Below are positions 17,244-26,167 of a stretch of 64,000 bases of DNA, one piece after another. The position numbers and the translations under genes were made by a program. Source of the stretch: Paracidobacterium acidisoli (GTDB taxonomy: Bacteria > Acidobacteriota > Terriglobia > Terriglobales > Acidobacteriaceae); NCBI RefSeq assembly GCF_003428625.2, contig NZ_QVQT02000002.1:593026-657025 (forward strand), written 5' to 3'. The notes beneath the pieces were generated by a model. It worked only from the letters and a program-made list of their open reading frames with translations. It made no database searches and was not told the origin of the DNA. Numbering within the stretch: position 1 is the stretch's first letter; the number at the start of each line of letters is the position of its first letter.

Positions 17244-17920
17244 CGTGGGCAGTCTACCTGATTCCGTGATGCGCCGAAGAGGGGGAAAGGATGCGTCGTT
17301 ATCCGATCAGTAACGTGCTGCTCTGACCATTTCCCCGAAGAAAGCGCGGGAGCGCAGGATTTCTTTGTGCTCTCCGTGTCCTCTGTGGTGAAACGCCAGC
17401 CGGTGAAGCGAAAGCGGTCGCTCATCGCTCAGACACTGAGAATGGAAGCCTCAGTGCATTACCGGGAAAAAAGCGAAGGGGCGATTTTCCTTGCGGAATC
17501 TCGCCCCCTCTGTCCGATTTTTCGAAGATCCGGTTCGGCTTCCGGATCACAACCTGCTTTCACTTCGGAGTCATTCGGTCTCTGCAGGCTTTCGCCTGCG
17601 CTTTCCGCATGATCCCTCCATGCGCCGGTCATAAAAGCTTTCCTGGTTTCACCTTTTCGGCCTCCGGTTTCCCGATTGCCTCGCAGGCTCCGTTGCCGGC
17701 CCCCGCAGCGTCCCCTTGTCCGCTTTCTCCTTCTGGAAGATCTCTCTTCCGTTGCAATGAATAGTACTCGCCTTCCGGAAAAATGCCAGAGGCTGTCAAA
17801 GATTTCCTGGTGTGGAAATGGCGGCCTTACTGTGGAAATACCATCCACATTCTTTGCGGCAAAGAGCTTGCACTGCGGCTGTGCTGTGCAAATCCGGTGA
17901 CAAACAGCCGTACGGCCGTT
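17244..17920. other. 677-base intergenic region with a dispersed-repeat fragment
   Basis: No convincing gene was found between the hypothetical gene and accC. Open frames here have no start signal, no recognisable motif and skewed composition. A 'CACAGAGG-ACACGGAG' type repeat lies at 17361-17394. The remainder is low-information sequence without clear hairpins. Confidence 0.5.
17361..17394. repeat. Dispersed 'TTCACCACAGAGGACACGG' type repeat
   Basis: Read on the minus strand this stretch is TTTCACCACAGAGGACACGG followed by AGAGCACAAAG. Very similar strings, based on CACAGAG periodicity, are scattered through many environmental bacterial genomes and often give false peptides of the TTEDTES type, as it does here. 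It lies between convergently facing regions. Recognition is from memory of such repeats; no copy number could be counted. Confidence 0.5.
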
Positions 17921-19285
17921 CTATGAGGAACTTTGCTCTTTGCCCTTTGCTAAAAACCGCTCCATGAACTTGGTATCGAAGCGTCCCTGCCGGAAATCCT
18001 CATCCTCGAAGATGCGCCGATGCAGAGGAATCGTCGTGTGAATGCCCTGCACCACAAACATCTCCAGCGCCCGGCGCATCCGCGACATCGCCTCTTCGCG
18101 ATCCTTGCCATGCGTAATGAGCTTCGCGATCAGCGAATCGTAATACGGAGGAACCACGCCCTCCGCATACTGCGCCGTATCCACGCGAACCCCGTTGCCG
18201 CCGGGAACGTTGAAGGCCGTGATCTTTCCCGCGGATGGCGTGAACTTCTCCGGATGCTCGGCATTCACGCGGCACTCGATGGCGTGGCCGTTGATCGAAA
18301 CCGGTCCCGGCACGATGCTCGAAAGCCTCTCGCCGGAGGCGATGCGCAGCTGCGCCTTCACCAGATCGATCCCGGTAACCATCTCCGTGACCGGATGCTC
18401 CACCTGAATGCGCGTGTTCATCTCGATGAAGTAGAGCTTGCCGTCTTCATCCATCAGAAACTCGATCGTGCCTGCGTTCTGATAGCCGACCGCTTCGAGC
18501 GACTTCTTCAGCGTTTTGCCGATCTCTTCACGCATCTTCGGCGTCACCTGCAGCGACGGCGCTTCCTCGATCAGCTTCTGATGCCGTCTCTGGATCGAGC
18601 ACTCGCGCTCGCCCAGCGACATCACGTTGCCGTGCTCATCGGCCAGAATCTGGAATTCGATGTGGCGCGGCTGCTCGACGAACTTCTCCATGTAGAGGTC
18701 GCCGTTGCCGAAGGCATTCGCAGCCTCGGTGTGCGCCGCCTGGAAAAGCGCGGGCAGCTCCTCGGGAGAGCGGATCACGCGCATACCGCGTCCGCCGCCG
18801 CCGGCTGAGGCCTTGAGAATGACCGGGTAGCCGACGCTCTTCGCCCACTCCAGCGCCTCACCCTCTGACTGAATCACGCCATCCGAGCCGGGAAGAATCG
18901 GCACTTTGGCGCGCTTCATCGCCTGCCGCGCCTTTTCCTTTTCGCCCATCAGCCGCGTCACTTCCGGAGGCGGCCCGATAAATTTGATATTCGAGACCCG
19001 GCATACCTCGGCGAAGTTGGCGTTTTCGCTCAGCAGGCCGTAGCCCGGATGAATGGCATCCACGTCCGCGATCTCCGCGGCGCTGATCACCGCCGGAACG
19101 CTCAGATAGCTCTCCGCCGAGCGCGGCGGCCCGATGCAGATCGCCTCATCGGCGAACCGGACATGCAGCGAGTGACGGTCGGCCTCGCTGTACACCGCCA
19201 CCGTGCGGATACCCATCTCTTTACAGGCGCAGATAATGCGCAGCGCGATTTCGCCGCGATTGGCGATAAGGACTTTTCTGAACAT
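17921..19285 (-). CDS. accC: Acetyl-CoA carboxylase, biotin carboxylase subunit
   Basis: The product is 454 aa, normal length. It carboxylates the biotin on AccB using ATP and bicarbonate, the first half-reaction of fatty-acid synthesis. Visible are the N-terminal [16 protein letters not shown], the ATP-grasp glycine loop [13 protein letters not shown], the catalytic [14 protein letters not shown] and the C-terminal ECRVNAEHP. The gene lies 2 bases after accB in the same direction, so they are one transcript. The transferase subunits accA and accD are not in the window. Confidence 0.96.
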   Translation of the reverse strand: MFRKVLIANRGEIALRIICACKEMGIRTVAVYSEADRHSLHVRFADEAICIGPPRSAESYLSVPAVISAAEIADVDAIHPGYGLLSENANFAEVCRVSNIKFIGPPPEVTRLMGEKEKARQAMKRAKVPILPGSDGVIQSEGEALEWAKSVGYPVILKASAGGGGRGMRVIRSPEELPALFQAAHTEAANAFGNGDLYMEKFVEQPRHIEFQILADEHGNVMSLGERECSIQRRHQKLIEEAPSLQVTPKMREEIGKTLKKSLEAVGYQNAGTIEFLMDEDGKLYFIEMNTRIQVEHPVTEMVTGIDLVKAQLRIASGERLSSIVPGPVSINGHAIECRVNAEHPEKFTPSAGKITAFNVPGGNGVRVDTAQYAEGVVPPYYDSLIAKLITHGKDREEAMSRMRRALEMFVVQGIHTTIPLHRRIFEDEDFRQGRFDTKFMERFLAKGKEQSSS

Positions 19286-19287
19286 GG

Positions 19288-19806
19288 CTATCGCTGGCGC
19301 ACCGCAAACAGGGGTTGACCGTATTCGACCGGCTGGCCGCTCTGGACAAACCGCTTCACAACCTCACCCGTGGCGTCGCTCTCGATCTCATTCATCAGCT
19401 TCATCGCCTCGACGATGCACAGCACCTGTCCGTTCTCCACCTGGTCGCCGACCTTCACAAAAGCCGGCGTGCCCGGCGAGGGCGACTCGTAGAACGTGCC
19501 GACGATCGGCGATTTGACGATGTGCAGTCCGGCATTCTCATCCACCGGAGCCTCGGCCGCAGCAGACGCCGGAGCGGAGGCATGCACAGCGTGCACCACC
19601 GGCACCGTCGAAACAACCGCCGGAGCAGCTACCGACTGCTGCGCCGCTGCCAGCAGACGGGCAAGGCCGGCCGCGTCGGCTCCGCCTTCCTGAGCGAACT
19701 TGATGCGGACCTTCAGATCGCCGCGTTCAAGGTCAAATTCGCCAATCTTGTTTTCCTTCAGGAACTCGATCAGTTCCTTTAATTCCTTCATCTCTTCCGG
19801 ATTCAT
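19288..19806 (-). CDS. accB: Acetyl-CoA carboxylase biotin carboxyl carrier protein
   Basis: About 172 aa. The N-terminal helix pair ([20 protein letters not shown]) is followed by an Ala/Pro/Val-rich flexible linker (about 65-95) and the biotinyl domain with the modified lysine in [12 protein letters not shown]. It carries carboxybiotin between AccC and the transferase. The ATG at 19804-19806 fits the family start; a longer in-frame start at 19869 would add an unrelated Ser/Asn-rich stretch and overlap the pepP stop. Confidence 0.94.
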   Translation of the reverse strand: MNPEEMKELKELIEFLKENKIGEFDLERGDLKVRIKFAQEGGADAAGLARLLAAAQQSVAAPAVVSTVPVVHAVHASAPASAAAEAPVDENAGLHIVKSPIVGTFYESPSPGTPAFVKVGDQVENGQVLCIVEAMKLMNEIESDATGEVVKRFVQSGQPVEYGQPLFAVRQR

Positions 19807-19858
19807 CGTTTCGCTCTCGTTCGCCTTACTCTGGTTCGCGCTCGTTCGTGACGCGGCG

Positions 19859-20998
19859 TTACAGCTCAATCAGGGCTTTGACCGCCGGAGTCAGCACTCG
19901 GCGGCCACGGTCAGTGACGGCAACCATATCTTCGATGCGAACTCCAAACTTTCCAGCCAGATAAATTCCCGGCTCAATCGTAATCATCATACCGGGCACA
20001 AGTTCTGCGCGCTGCCCCGCGGCAACACGCGGCAATTCATGGATTTCCAGTCCCACGCCGTGACCGGTGGAATGCGTAAAGTACTGCGCAAGCCCGGCTT
20101 TGCGAAGCACCGCGCGGGCTGCTTCATCCACTTCTCCGCAGGTCGCTCCAGGACGCACCGCCTCAACGGCCGCCTGCTGCGCCTCCAGCACCGCGTCGTA
20201 CGCCTGGCGGGCCTCGCCATCCGGTTTGCCCAGGCACACGGTGCGCGTCATATCCGAACAATAACCTTTGAGGATAACACCGAAGTCCAATGTAACGAAG
20301 CCGTTGCGGGGCAGCTTCGCCTCCGTGGCGCGGCCGTGCGGCAGCGCCGAGCGCTGCCCTGAAGCCACGATCGTCTCGAACGACATGCCCTCGGCGCCCA
20401 GACTGCGCGCAAAAAACTCCAGCGTCGCGGCAATCTCCGTCTCCGGAACGCCCGGCACAATGTGCGGCAGAATCGCGTCGAAGAGCGTGCACCCCACCGC
20501 CGCGGCCTCTTCCATCACGCGCAGCTCGTCTGCATCCTTGACCATCCGCAGCTCGGAGACGACCGGCGCCTTCAGCGGCTGAAAGAAGCTCCGCCGCGCC
20601 TTCGCCGGCAGCGCCTCGCGCATCATGCCAAGCTGCCTGACCGTCGTCTGCTCCGGATCGAATGCCGCCCCGGCGGCGGAAGCCTCCAGCAGCGCGCAGG
20701 CTTCCTTCAGTGCCGAGCCCTTCGCAATCACCACCCGCGCGGCCTGCGTCTCTTCTTTGGCCTGCGCCGTATAACGGCCGTCAGTAAACAGCACAGCCTT
20801 GCGCGATGTGATCGCCAGCGCGGCGTTTGAGCCGGTGAAACCGCACAGCCAGCGGACATCCGGAAGATGAGTGACCAGCAGGGATTCAATTCCCTGCCGC
20901 AAAAGCGCTCGGCGCAGCGCGCGGAGACGGGCAGTGTGATGCATCACGGCGGAATCTTCAGCGGACTTCATCAGGGCAGGACGTACGGCAGCTTTCAT
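19859..20998 (-). CDS. pepP: Xaa-Pro aminopeptidase / M24 metallopeptidase
   Basis: The product is 379 aa: an N-terminal creatinase-like domain (about 25-155) and a C-terminal pita-bread catalytic domain. The five metal ligands can be placed: two Asp in TLDFGVILKGYCSDMTRT, His in THSTGHGVGLEIHE, Glu in MITIEPGIYL and Glu in FGVRIEDMV. It removes N-terminal residues preceding proline, in the cytoplasm. It precedes accB-accC, a common order. Possible starts are 20998 (used), the Met nine codons downstream, or a third Met nine codons after that. Confidence 0.9.
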   Translation of the reverse strand: MKAAVRPALMKSAEDSAVMHHTARLRALRRALLRQGIESLLVTHLPDVRWLCGFTGSNAALAITSRKAVLFTDGRYTAQAKEETQAARVVIAKGSALKEACALLEASAAGAAFDPEQTTVRQLGMMREALPAKARRSFFQPLKAPVVSELRMVKDADELRVMEEAAAVGCTLFDAILPHIVPGVPETEIAATLEFFARSLGAEGMSFETIVASGQRSALPHGRATEAKLPRNGFVTLDFGVILKGYCSDMTRTVCLGKPDGEARQAYDAVLEAQQAAVEAVRPGATCGEVDEAARAVLRKAGLAQYFTHSTGHGVGLEIHELPRVAAGQRAELVPGMMITIEPGIYLAGKFGVRIEDMVAVTDRGRRVLTPAVKALIEL

Positions 20999-21406
20999 CA
21001 GGATAGATGGTAACGTTCCGGCCGGATTGCTGCACGCTGCCCGAACCTGCTTTCATACCAGCCCCTTACAGATCGCTGCCGTCTTTATCTGCCCATTTCG
21101 GTACAACGGCATACCCATACTGTGCACCTGGGGGTTACCAACCGGGGAGTGTGCCCCCGCCATCGAACGTGCATAATAAAAACGCCTGATTCTGTTTAGA
21201 GGCGCATCTGGCCGGCATAAATGACCGGCGCAGCCACAGCCTCCGCCAGCACGATATCCCCACAGACTCCCCCCGCTGTGGACGTTGTTTTTGAAACTGA
21301 CAGACCGTTTCTGAATTTTCCGCAGCTCCGGGACAGGACTACCTGCTCCGGCACTGGAATCTTCAGGCAAAGCGGCAACCAAAGGGCCCGGAGTGAATTT
21401 CACAGC
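20999..21406. other. Divergent intergenic region, pepP / flippase gene
   Basis: About 408 bases hold the promoters of both genes. At 21132-21161 the string GGTTACC is followed 8 bases later by AGTGTGCC, a pair of words also found upstream of the OmpA-domain gene. A weak 5-bp hairpin (CGCCT/AGGCG) lies near 21185-21205. The frame of the flippase gene is open back to 21221 but that part has no motif. Confidence 0.4.
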
Positions 21407-22804
21407 ATGACAACTGGCTCCAGCGCGGAGAGCGTTCTGACCCAGGAAGAGCACGCGGTCCAGACCAAAAATCTGGAATCGCGGGCACTCAAGGGCACGT
21501 ATTACATCGTTTTTTTCTATGCTGTCGCGCTGTCGCTGCGCATGCTCAGCAGCATCGTCCTCAGCCGCCTCTTCACGCCGGAGTACTTCGGCGTCATGGC
21601 GCTGCTGACGACCGTACTCGTCGGCCTCAATCTCTTCTCGCACATCGGACTGCAGGACAGCATCATTCAGAATGCGCGCGGCGACGAGCCGCTCTTTCTG
21701 AATACCGCATGGACCCTCCAGGTGCTGCGCGGCGTCGGGCTCTGGGTCATGACCATCGCCCTCGCCTGGCCGGTCGCCGCCTTCTATCACGAGCCGCGCA
21801 TGATCGCGCTCTTCCCGGCCCTCGGCTTCGGCTGCGTCATTGCCGGAGTCAGCTCGCCGAGCCTGCTCACCCTCTCCCGCCACATGGGCGTCGGCAAGCT
21901 CTCTTTTCTTGAGCTGCTGGCGCAGCTCGTGCAGTTCATCGTCACTCTGGGATGGGCGCTCTACCAGCCCACGCTCTGGGCACTGGTCGGCGGCCGCATC
22001 GCCGCCGAGTTGGCGCGCACCATCGCCAGCTACTTCATGATGCCCGAGCTCCGGCCCAGCTTCGCCTGGGACAAGGAGTGCGTCAGCACCCTGATGCACT
22101 TCGGCAAATGGATTCTCGTCGGCACCGCGCTCACCTTCCTCGCCCAGCAGTCCGACCGGCTCATCCTCGGTAAGCTCATCTCCTTTGAGCTGCTCGGCGT
22201 CTACGGCATCGCCTTCTCGCTCTCCGACCTTCCCCGCCAGATCATTTCGCAGTTCTGCACACGCGTCGGCTTCCCGTTCATCGCGCGCTTCGCCGAGCAG
22301 TCCCGCGCCGAATACCGCAGAATCCTGCTCAAATACCGTCTGCCTGTGCTCGCCGTCGGCGGGCTGATGATCATCTTCGTCATCTGCATCGGCGACAAGT
22401 TCATCGTGCACGTCTACGACCACCGCTATCACCAGGCCGCATGGATGATCGGCATTCTCGCCGCCGGTCTCTGGCACACTCTGCTCTACAGCACCATCAA
22501 TCCGGCCATTCTTTCGCTCTCGAAAGCGCACTACAACGCCGCTGGATACCTCGCCTACTGCATCACGCTCTTCACCCTCATTCCGCTGGGTTATCACTAC
22601 TACGGCATGCTGGGAGCCGTCGTCGCCGTCGCCCTCAGCGATCTGCCCGTCTATTTCGTCGTGCTCTATGCCGCATACCGCGAGGGGGTCGGAACCTTCC
22701 TGCAGGATGTGCTGACCACCGCCGGGTTTATCGTCACGCTCGCCGGAGCCCTGGCCCTCCGCATGGCCTTCGGCCTCGGATTGCCCTTCCACGGCGCGCA
22801 CTGA
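21407..22804 (+). CDS. Polysaccharide flippase, Wzx/MOP superfamily
   Basis: About 465 aa with a short cytoplasmic N-terminus and some 12-14 hydrophobic segments starting at residue about 30 (YYIVFFYAVALSLRMLSSIVL). The early pattern RLFTPEYFGVMALLTTVL, with the charged LQDSIIQN after TM2, is typical of lipid-linked oligosaccharide flippases (MOP/MviN-like superfamily). It would move undecaprenyl-linked sugar units across the inner membrane. The ATG at 21407 fits because the upstream part of the frame (from 21221) is soluble-looking and unlike the family. No glycosyltransferase cluster adjoins it, so the glycan is unknown. Confidence 0.85.
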   Translation: MTTGSSAESVLTQEEHAVQTKNLESRALKGTYYIVFFYAVALSLRMLSSIVLSRLFTPEYFGVMALLTTVLVGLNLFSHIGLQDSIIQNARGDEPLFLNTAWTLQVLRGVGLWVMTIALAWPVAAFYHEPRMIALFPALGFGCVIAGVSSPSLLTLSRHMGVGKLSFLELLAQLVQFIVTLGWALYQPTLWALVGGRIAAELARTIASYFMMPELRPSFAWDKECVSTLMHFGKWILVGTALTFLAQQSDRLILGKLISFELLGVYGIAFSLSDLPRQIISQFCTRVGFPFIARFAEQSRAEYRRILLKYRLPVLAVGGLMIIFVICIGDKFIVHVYDHRYHQAAWMIGILAAGLWHTLLYSTINPAILSLSKAHYNAAGYLAYCITLFTLIPLGYHYYGMLGAVVAVALSDLPVYFVVLYAAYREGVGTFLQDVLTTAGFIVTLAGALALRMAFGLGLPFHGAH

Positions 22805-22893
22805 ACCGCTCACCCGGCTCCGACGCGCTTTTCCCCTCCCTGCCGCTCTGATACGCTGAAGAGTTTTCATCTCCACCCGGAGCGTGTCCACCC

Positions 22894-24087
22894 ATGGCCT
22901 TCAAATTCAAAGGCGTCGACTTCATCGGCTTCGACCGTCTGCTCAGCGACGATGAACGTCTCTCCCGCGACACCGCCCGCCAGTTCATCGAAGACAATCT
23001 CATTCCCATCATCGAGGAGTGCAACCGCGAAGGCCGCTTTCCCCGCGAGCTCGTCCCGCAGATGGGCCAGCTCGGCTTCTTCGGCGCCAATCTGCACGGC
23101 TACGGCTGCGCCGGCATGTCCAATGTCGAATACGGCCTCGTCATGCAGGAGTTCGAGCGCGGCGACTCCGGCGTGCGCAGCTTCGTCAGCGTGCAGTCGG
23201 CTCTCGTCATGTACCCCATCTACACCTTCGGCTCCGCCGAGCAGAAAGACGAGTGGCTTCCAAAGCTTGCCACCGGTGAAAAACTCGGCTGCTTCGGGCT
23301 GACCGAGCCCGACTTCGGATCAAACCCGGGCGGGATGCGCACCCGCGCCGAGAAAAGCGGCGACGAGTACATCCTCAACGGCGAAAAGATGTGGATCACC
23401 TCCGGCACCATTGCCGACGTCGCCGTCATCTGGGCCAAAGTAAAGGAAGATGGAGAGGAGACAGGCGATGGCCTGGTGCGCGGCTTCCTCGTCGAGACCG
23501 GCCGCCCCGGCTTCACCGCCTTCGATGTCCACGGCAAGTGGTCTCTGCGCGCCTCCGTCACCTCGGGGCTGTCGCTTCAGGACGTCCGCATTCCGGCAAA
23601 GAATCTCCTGCCCGGAACCGGCGGCCTCAAATCGCCGCTCATGTGCCTCAATCAGGCTCGCTACGGCATCAGCTGGGGAGCCATCGGCGCGGCTATGTCC
23701 TGCTACGATACCGCCTTACAGTACTCGCTGCTGCGCAAGCAGTTCCGCGACGAGCCCATCGCCGGCCACCAGCTCGTACAGGAAAAGCTGACCTGGATGA
23801 TCTCCGAGATCACCAAGGCGCAGCTTCTGGCCCTCCAGGTCGGCCGCCTGAAAGACGAAGGCCGCGTCGGCCACGAGCACATCTCCATGGCCAAGCGCAA
23901 CAATGTGTGGATGGCGCTCGAATGCGCCCGCCTTGCCCGCGACATCCTCGGCGGCAATGGCATCACCGACGATTACCCGGTCATGCGCCACATGATGAAC
24001 CTCGAATCGGTGAAAACCTATGAGGGTACACACGATATCCATACCCTCATCATCGGTCAGAGCCTCACCGGTATACCGGCGTACTGA
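22894..24087 (+). CDS. Acyl-CoA dehydrogenase, glutaryl-CoA dehydrogenase type
   Basis: The product is 397 aa. The order is an N-terminal helical domain (about 10-125), a beta domain with the FAD/substrate signature CFGLTEPDFGSNPGGM and MWITSG, and a C-terminal helical domain ending with the catalytic-base motif TYEGTHDIHTLIIGQ. The stretch RSFVSVQSALVMYPIYTFG near residues 90-110 is characteristic of the glutaryl-CoA dehydrogenase branch, which oxidises and decarboxylates glutaryl-CoA to crotonyl-CoA in lysine/tryptophan breakdown. A simple short-chain acyl-CoA dehydrogenase role cannot be excluded. No electron-transfer flavoprotein genes are nearby. Confidence 0.88.
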   Translation: MAFKFKGVDFIGFDRLLSDDERLSRDTARQFIEDNLIPIIEECNREGRFPRELVPQMGQLGFFGANLHGYGCAGMSNVEYGLVMQEFERGDSGVRSFVSVQSALVMYPIYTFGSAEQKDEWLPKLATGEKLGCFGLTEPDFGSNPGGMRTRAEKSGDEYILNGEKMWITSGTIADVAVIWAKVKEDGEETGDGLVRGFLVETGRPGFTAFDVHGKWSLRASVTSGLSLQDVRIPAKNLLPGTGGLKSPLMCLNQARYGISWGAIGAAMSCYDTALQYSLLRKQFRDEPIAGHQLVQEKLTWMISEITKAQLLALQVGRLKDEGRVGHEHISMAKRNNVWMALECARLARDILGGNGITDDYPVMRHMMNLESVKTYEGTHDIHTLIIGQSLTGIPAY

Positions 24088-24260
24088 AGCCGCCGTCCAT
24101 ATCGCCAAATTGCCGGACAATCCGGCTCAATCCGGGCATAAAAAACAGCCGCAGATAAACTTTCTGCTCTCCTCTCGCGCAGCGCAGGAGAACTGCGCCG
24201 TCTGCGCAACGCCTCCGTGGTTCCGGCGTCTAAGTGAGAAGTAGTTCCTCACGCACCTTT

Positions 24261-25421
24261 ATGCATCTGCCACGGCTTGAGCGACGGCCCGAACTCGACG
24301 CGCTGCGAGGATTGTTCCTCGTATGGATGACGCTGACGCATCTGCCGACGCGCTTTGCCGATCTCGTCAACCAGCCCATCGGCTTTCTCTCCTCCGCTGA
24401 GGGCTTCGTCTTCATGTCCGCTCTGCTCGTCGGCCGCATCTATATCCGCGAAATCCAGCAGGGCGACGAGGCCGGCGTTCACCGTAAGCTCTTCAAGCGC
24501 TCGCTGAAGATCTACGGCTACCACCTGCTCCTTCTCTTCTTCGCCTTCACCATCGCCGCCGCCTATGCCGTGCATACGCACAAGGCCGCGCTCACCAACC
24601 TGCTCGACTTCTACCTCGCGCACCCCGCGACCGCCATCGTCGGCTCGGTGCTGCTGCTTTACTGTCCGCCTCTGCTCGACATTCTGCCGATGTACGTCAT
24701 CTTTCTTGTCTTCACCCCAGTCGTTCTCTCCGCGGCCGTGCGCTTCGGCTGGAGGAAGATTCTCGCCGCAAGCGCTCTCGTCTGGCTGCTCGCGCAGTTC
24801 GGCCTGCGCGACTACGTTCACAACTGGATCGTTCACCTCACGCACCTTCACATCCCGCTGCAGGAGACCGGAGCCTTCAATCTCTTTGCATGGCAGGCCG
24901 TCTGGACCGTCGGCCTCTGGCTCGGAGCCGAGCTGGCCTACGACCGCTTCCCGCTCCGCAAAGTGCCTCGCTGGGCCGTCGCCATCTGCTTTCTCATTTG
25001 TCTTCTCTTTATCGGAATCCGCTTCAGCTGGCTGGGCCCGAACATGACGCCGCAGTCCTTCGGTCTGCAGCTCGATAAGTGGCAGATCGGCCCGCTGCGC
25101 GTCGTCAATCTCATCTGCTTCACCATCGTCTTTTACTGGCTGCGCAAGTATGTCATCCGGGTCGTCTCGCGCGAGCCGCTGCTCACCCTCGGCAAAGCCT
25201 CGCTGCAGGTCTTCTGCGCGCATCTCTTTTTCGTCTTCGTGGGCCTCGCGCTGCTCTATGGAGAGGTCGAGCAGCTCCACGGCTGGACCGCCGTCATTCT
25301 CCTCGTCGTCACCTTTGTTTCGCTCACCTGGGTCGCCGCGCGCGAGGTCCGCAAACGCCGCGACAAAAAGAACCAGCCCGCCACGCCGCACGTTGCCGAG
25401 CCGCAAAGCGTTTCGCGATAG
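24261..25421 (+). CDS. OpgC-family membrane acyltransferase
   Basis: About 386 aa with roughly ten TM helices. The N-terminal RRPELDALRGLFLVWMTLTHLP carries the conserved Arg and His of OpgC-type acyltransferases, and SSAEGFVFMSALLVGRIY is the following family block. OpgC adds succinyl groups to osmoregulated periplasmic glucans; other members modify other glycans, so the acceptor here is inference. The ATG at 24261 is used; a GTG at 24234 is in frame and neither has a clear ribosome-binding site. The C-terminal 20 residues are basic and cytoplasmic. Confidence 0.8.
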   Translation: MHLPRLERRPELDALRGLFLVWMTLTHLPTRFADLVNQPIGFLSSAEGFVFMSALLVGRIYIREIQQGDEAGVHRKLFKRSLKIYGYHLLLLFFAFTIAAAYAVHTHKAALTNLLDFYLAHPATAIVGSVLLLYCPPLLDILPMYVIFLVFTPVVLSAAVRFGWRKILAASALVWLLAQFGLRDYVHNWIVHLTHLHIPLQETGAFNLFAWQAVWTVGLWLGAELAYDRFPLRKVPRWAVAICFLICLLFIGIRFSWLGPNMTPQSFGLQLDKWQIGPLRVVNLICFTIVFYWLRKYVIRVVSREPLLTLGKASLQVFCAHLFFVFVGLALLYGEVEQLHGWTAVILLVVTFVSLTWVAAREVRKRRDKKNQPATPHVAEPQSVSR

Positions 25422-25447
25422 CGCCCGCGTTATGCTGAGATGCAGGT

Positions 25448-26080
25448 ATGTCTGAGCTCACCCGGATCGGCTCGCCGTCTTCTGCAGCCTGCCGCCCTGC
25501 GCGCCGCTCCGTTGTCTTTTGGCTTCAGGGCATCACCCTGTTCTGGATGCTTATCGAGTGCGGCCTCTCGCTCTATGCCGCGGCCTCCGCGCACAGTCCG
25601 GCCATGTTCGCCTTCGGCTCGGACAGCCTTGTTGAGCTGCTCTCCGCCACCGTCGTTCTCCTGCCTCTGCTGCCGGGAATCGCCTTCTCCGAGCTGCGCG
25701 CGGCCCGCATCGCCGGAATTCTGCTCTACGTTCTTGCCGCCGTAGTCTCTGTTATCGCCGCTGCCTCACTCATTCTTCATCAACATCCGGAGACGAGCTG
25801 CGTCGGCATCGGCACCACCCTCGCCGCGCTCGTCATCATGCCTCTGCTCGCCGGGCTCAAGCGCAGAGAGGCGCGCCGCAGCGGCAATGCCGCGCTCGCC
25901 GCAGATGCGGTGCAGTCCGCAACCTGCGCATACCTTGCGGCCATCGCACTCACCGGCCTCGCCGTGAATGCGCTCTTTCACATCGCGTGGTTTGATTCCC
26001 TCGCCGCGCTCGCCGCCGTTCCCTTTCTCATAAAGGAAGGCCGCGCAGCACGCCAGGGACACGTCTGTCACTGCTGCTGA
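25448..26080 (+). CDS. CDF-like cation transporter (TMEM163-like), six TM
   Basis: The product is 210 aa with six predicted TM helices. The Asp-containing motif FGSDSLVELLSA is in TM2 and AADAVQSATCAYLA is in TM5, matching the acidic metal sites of cation-diffusion-facilitator proteins; the cytoplasmic C-terminal domain is missing. The N-terminal ITLFWMLIECGLSLYAA is the usual TM1. The final residues are HVCHCC, a possible thiolate/His metal site. It lies 26 bases after the OpgC-like gene in the same direction. Substrate (likely a divalent metal) is inferred from the fold only. Confidence 0.75.
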   Translation: MSELTRIGSPSSAACRPARRSVVFWLQGITLFWMLIECGLSLYAAASAHSPAMFAFGSDSLVELLSATVVLLPLLPGIAFSELRAARIAGILLYVLAAVVSVIAAASLILHQHPETSCVGIGTTLAALVIMPLLAGLKRREARRSGNAALAADAVQSATCAYLAAIALTGLAVNALFHIAWFDSLAALAAVPFLIKEGRAARQGHVCHCC

Positions 26081-26167
26081 CAGCCTCTGCGTTCGACAAG
26101 CGCAGCAGCAGCACGTCCGGACGCAGGGGGTTCAGGCAAAGATAAGCAGTTTGTGCAGGGACAGCTC

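Noticed and set aside
17240-17425. 61-codon frame containing FTTEDTEST
   Set aside because: Translation of a dispersed DNA repeat; such peptides are known annotation artefacts.
17459-17848. 129-codon minus-strand frame in the accC-proximal gap
   Set aside because: No ribosome-binding site, Arg/Gly-rich low-complexity translation, no family.
21053-22891. 612-codon minus-strand frame opposite the flippase
   Set aside because: Antisense shadow, rich in Asp/Glu/Gly/Arg with no domain; the plus-strand frame shows proper TM helices.
24249-25406. 385-codon minus-strand frame opposite the OpgC-like gene
   Set aside because: Same reason: low-complexity charged translation, no start signal or family.
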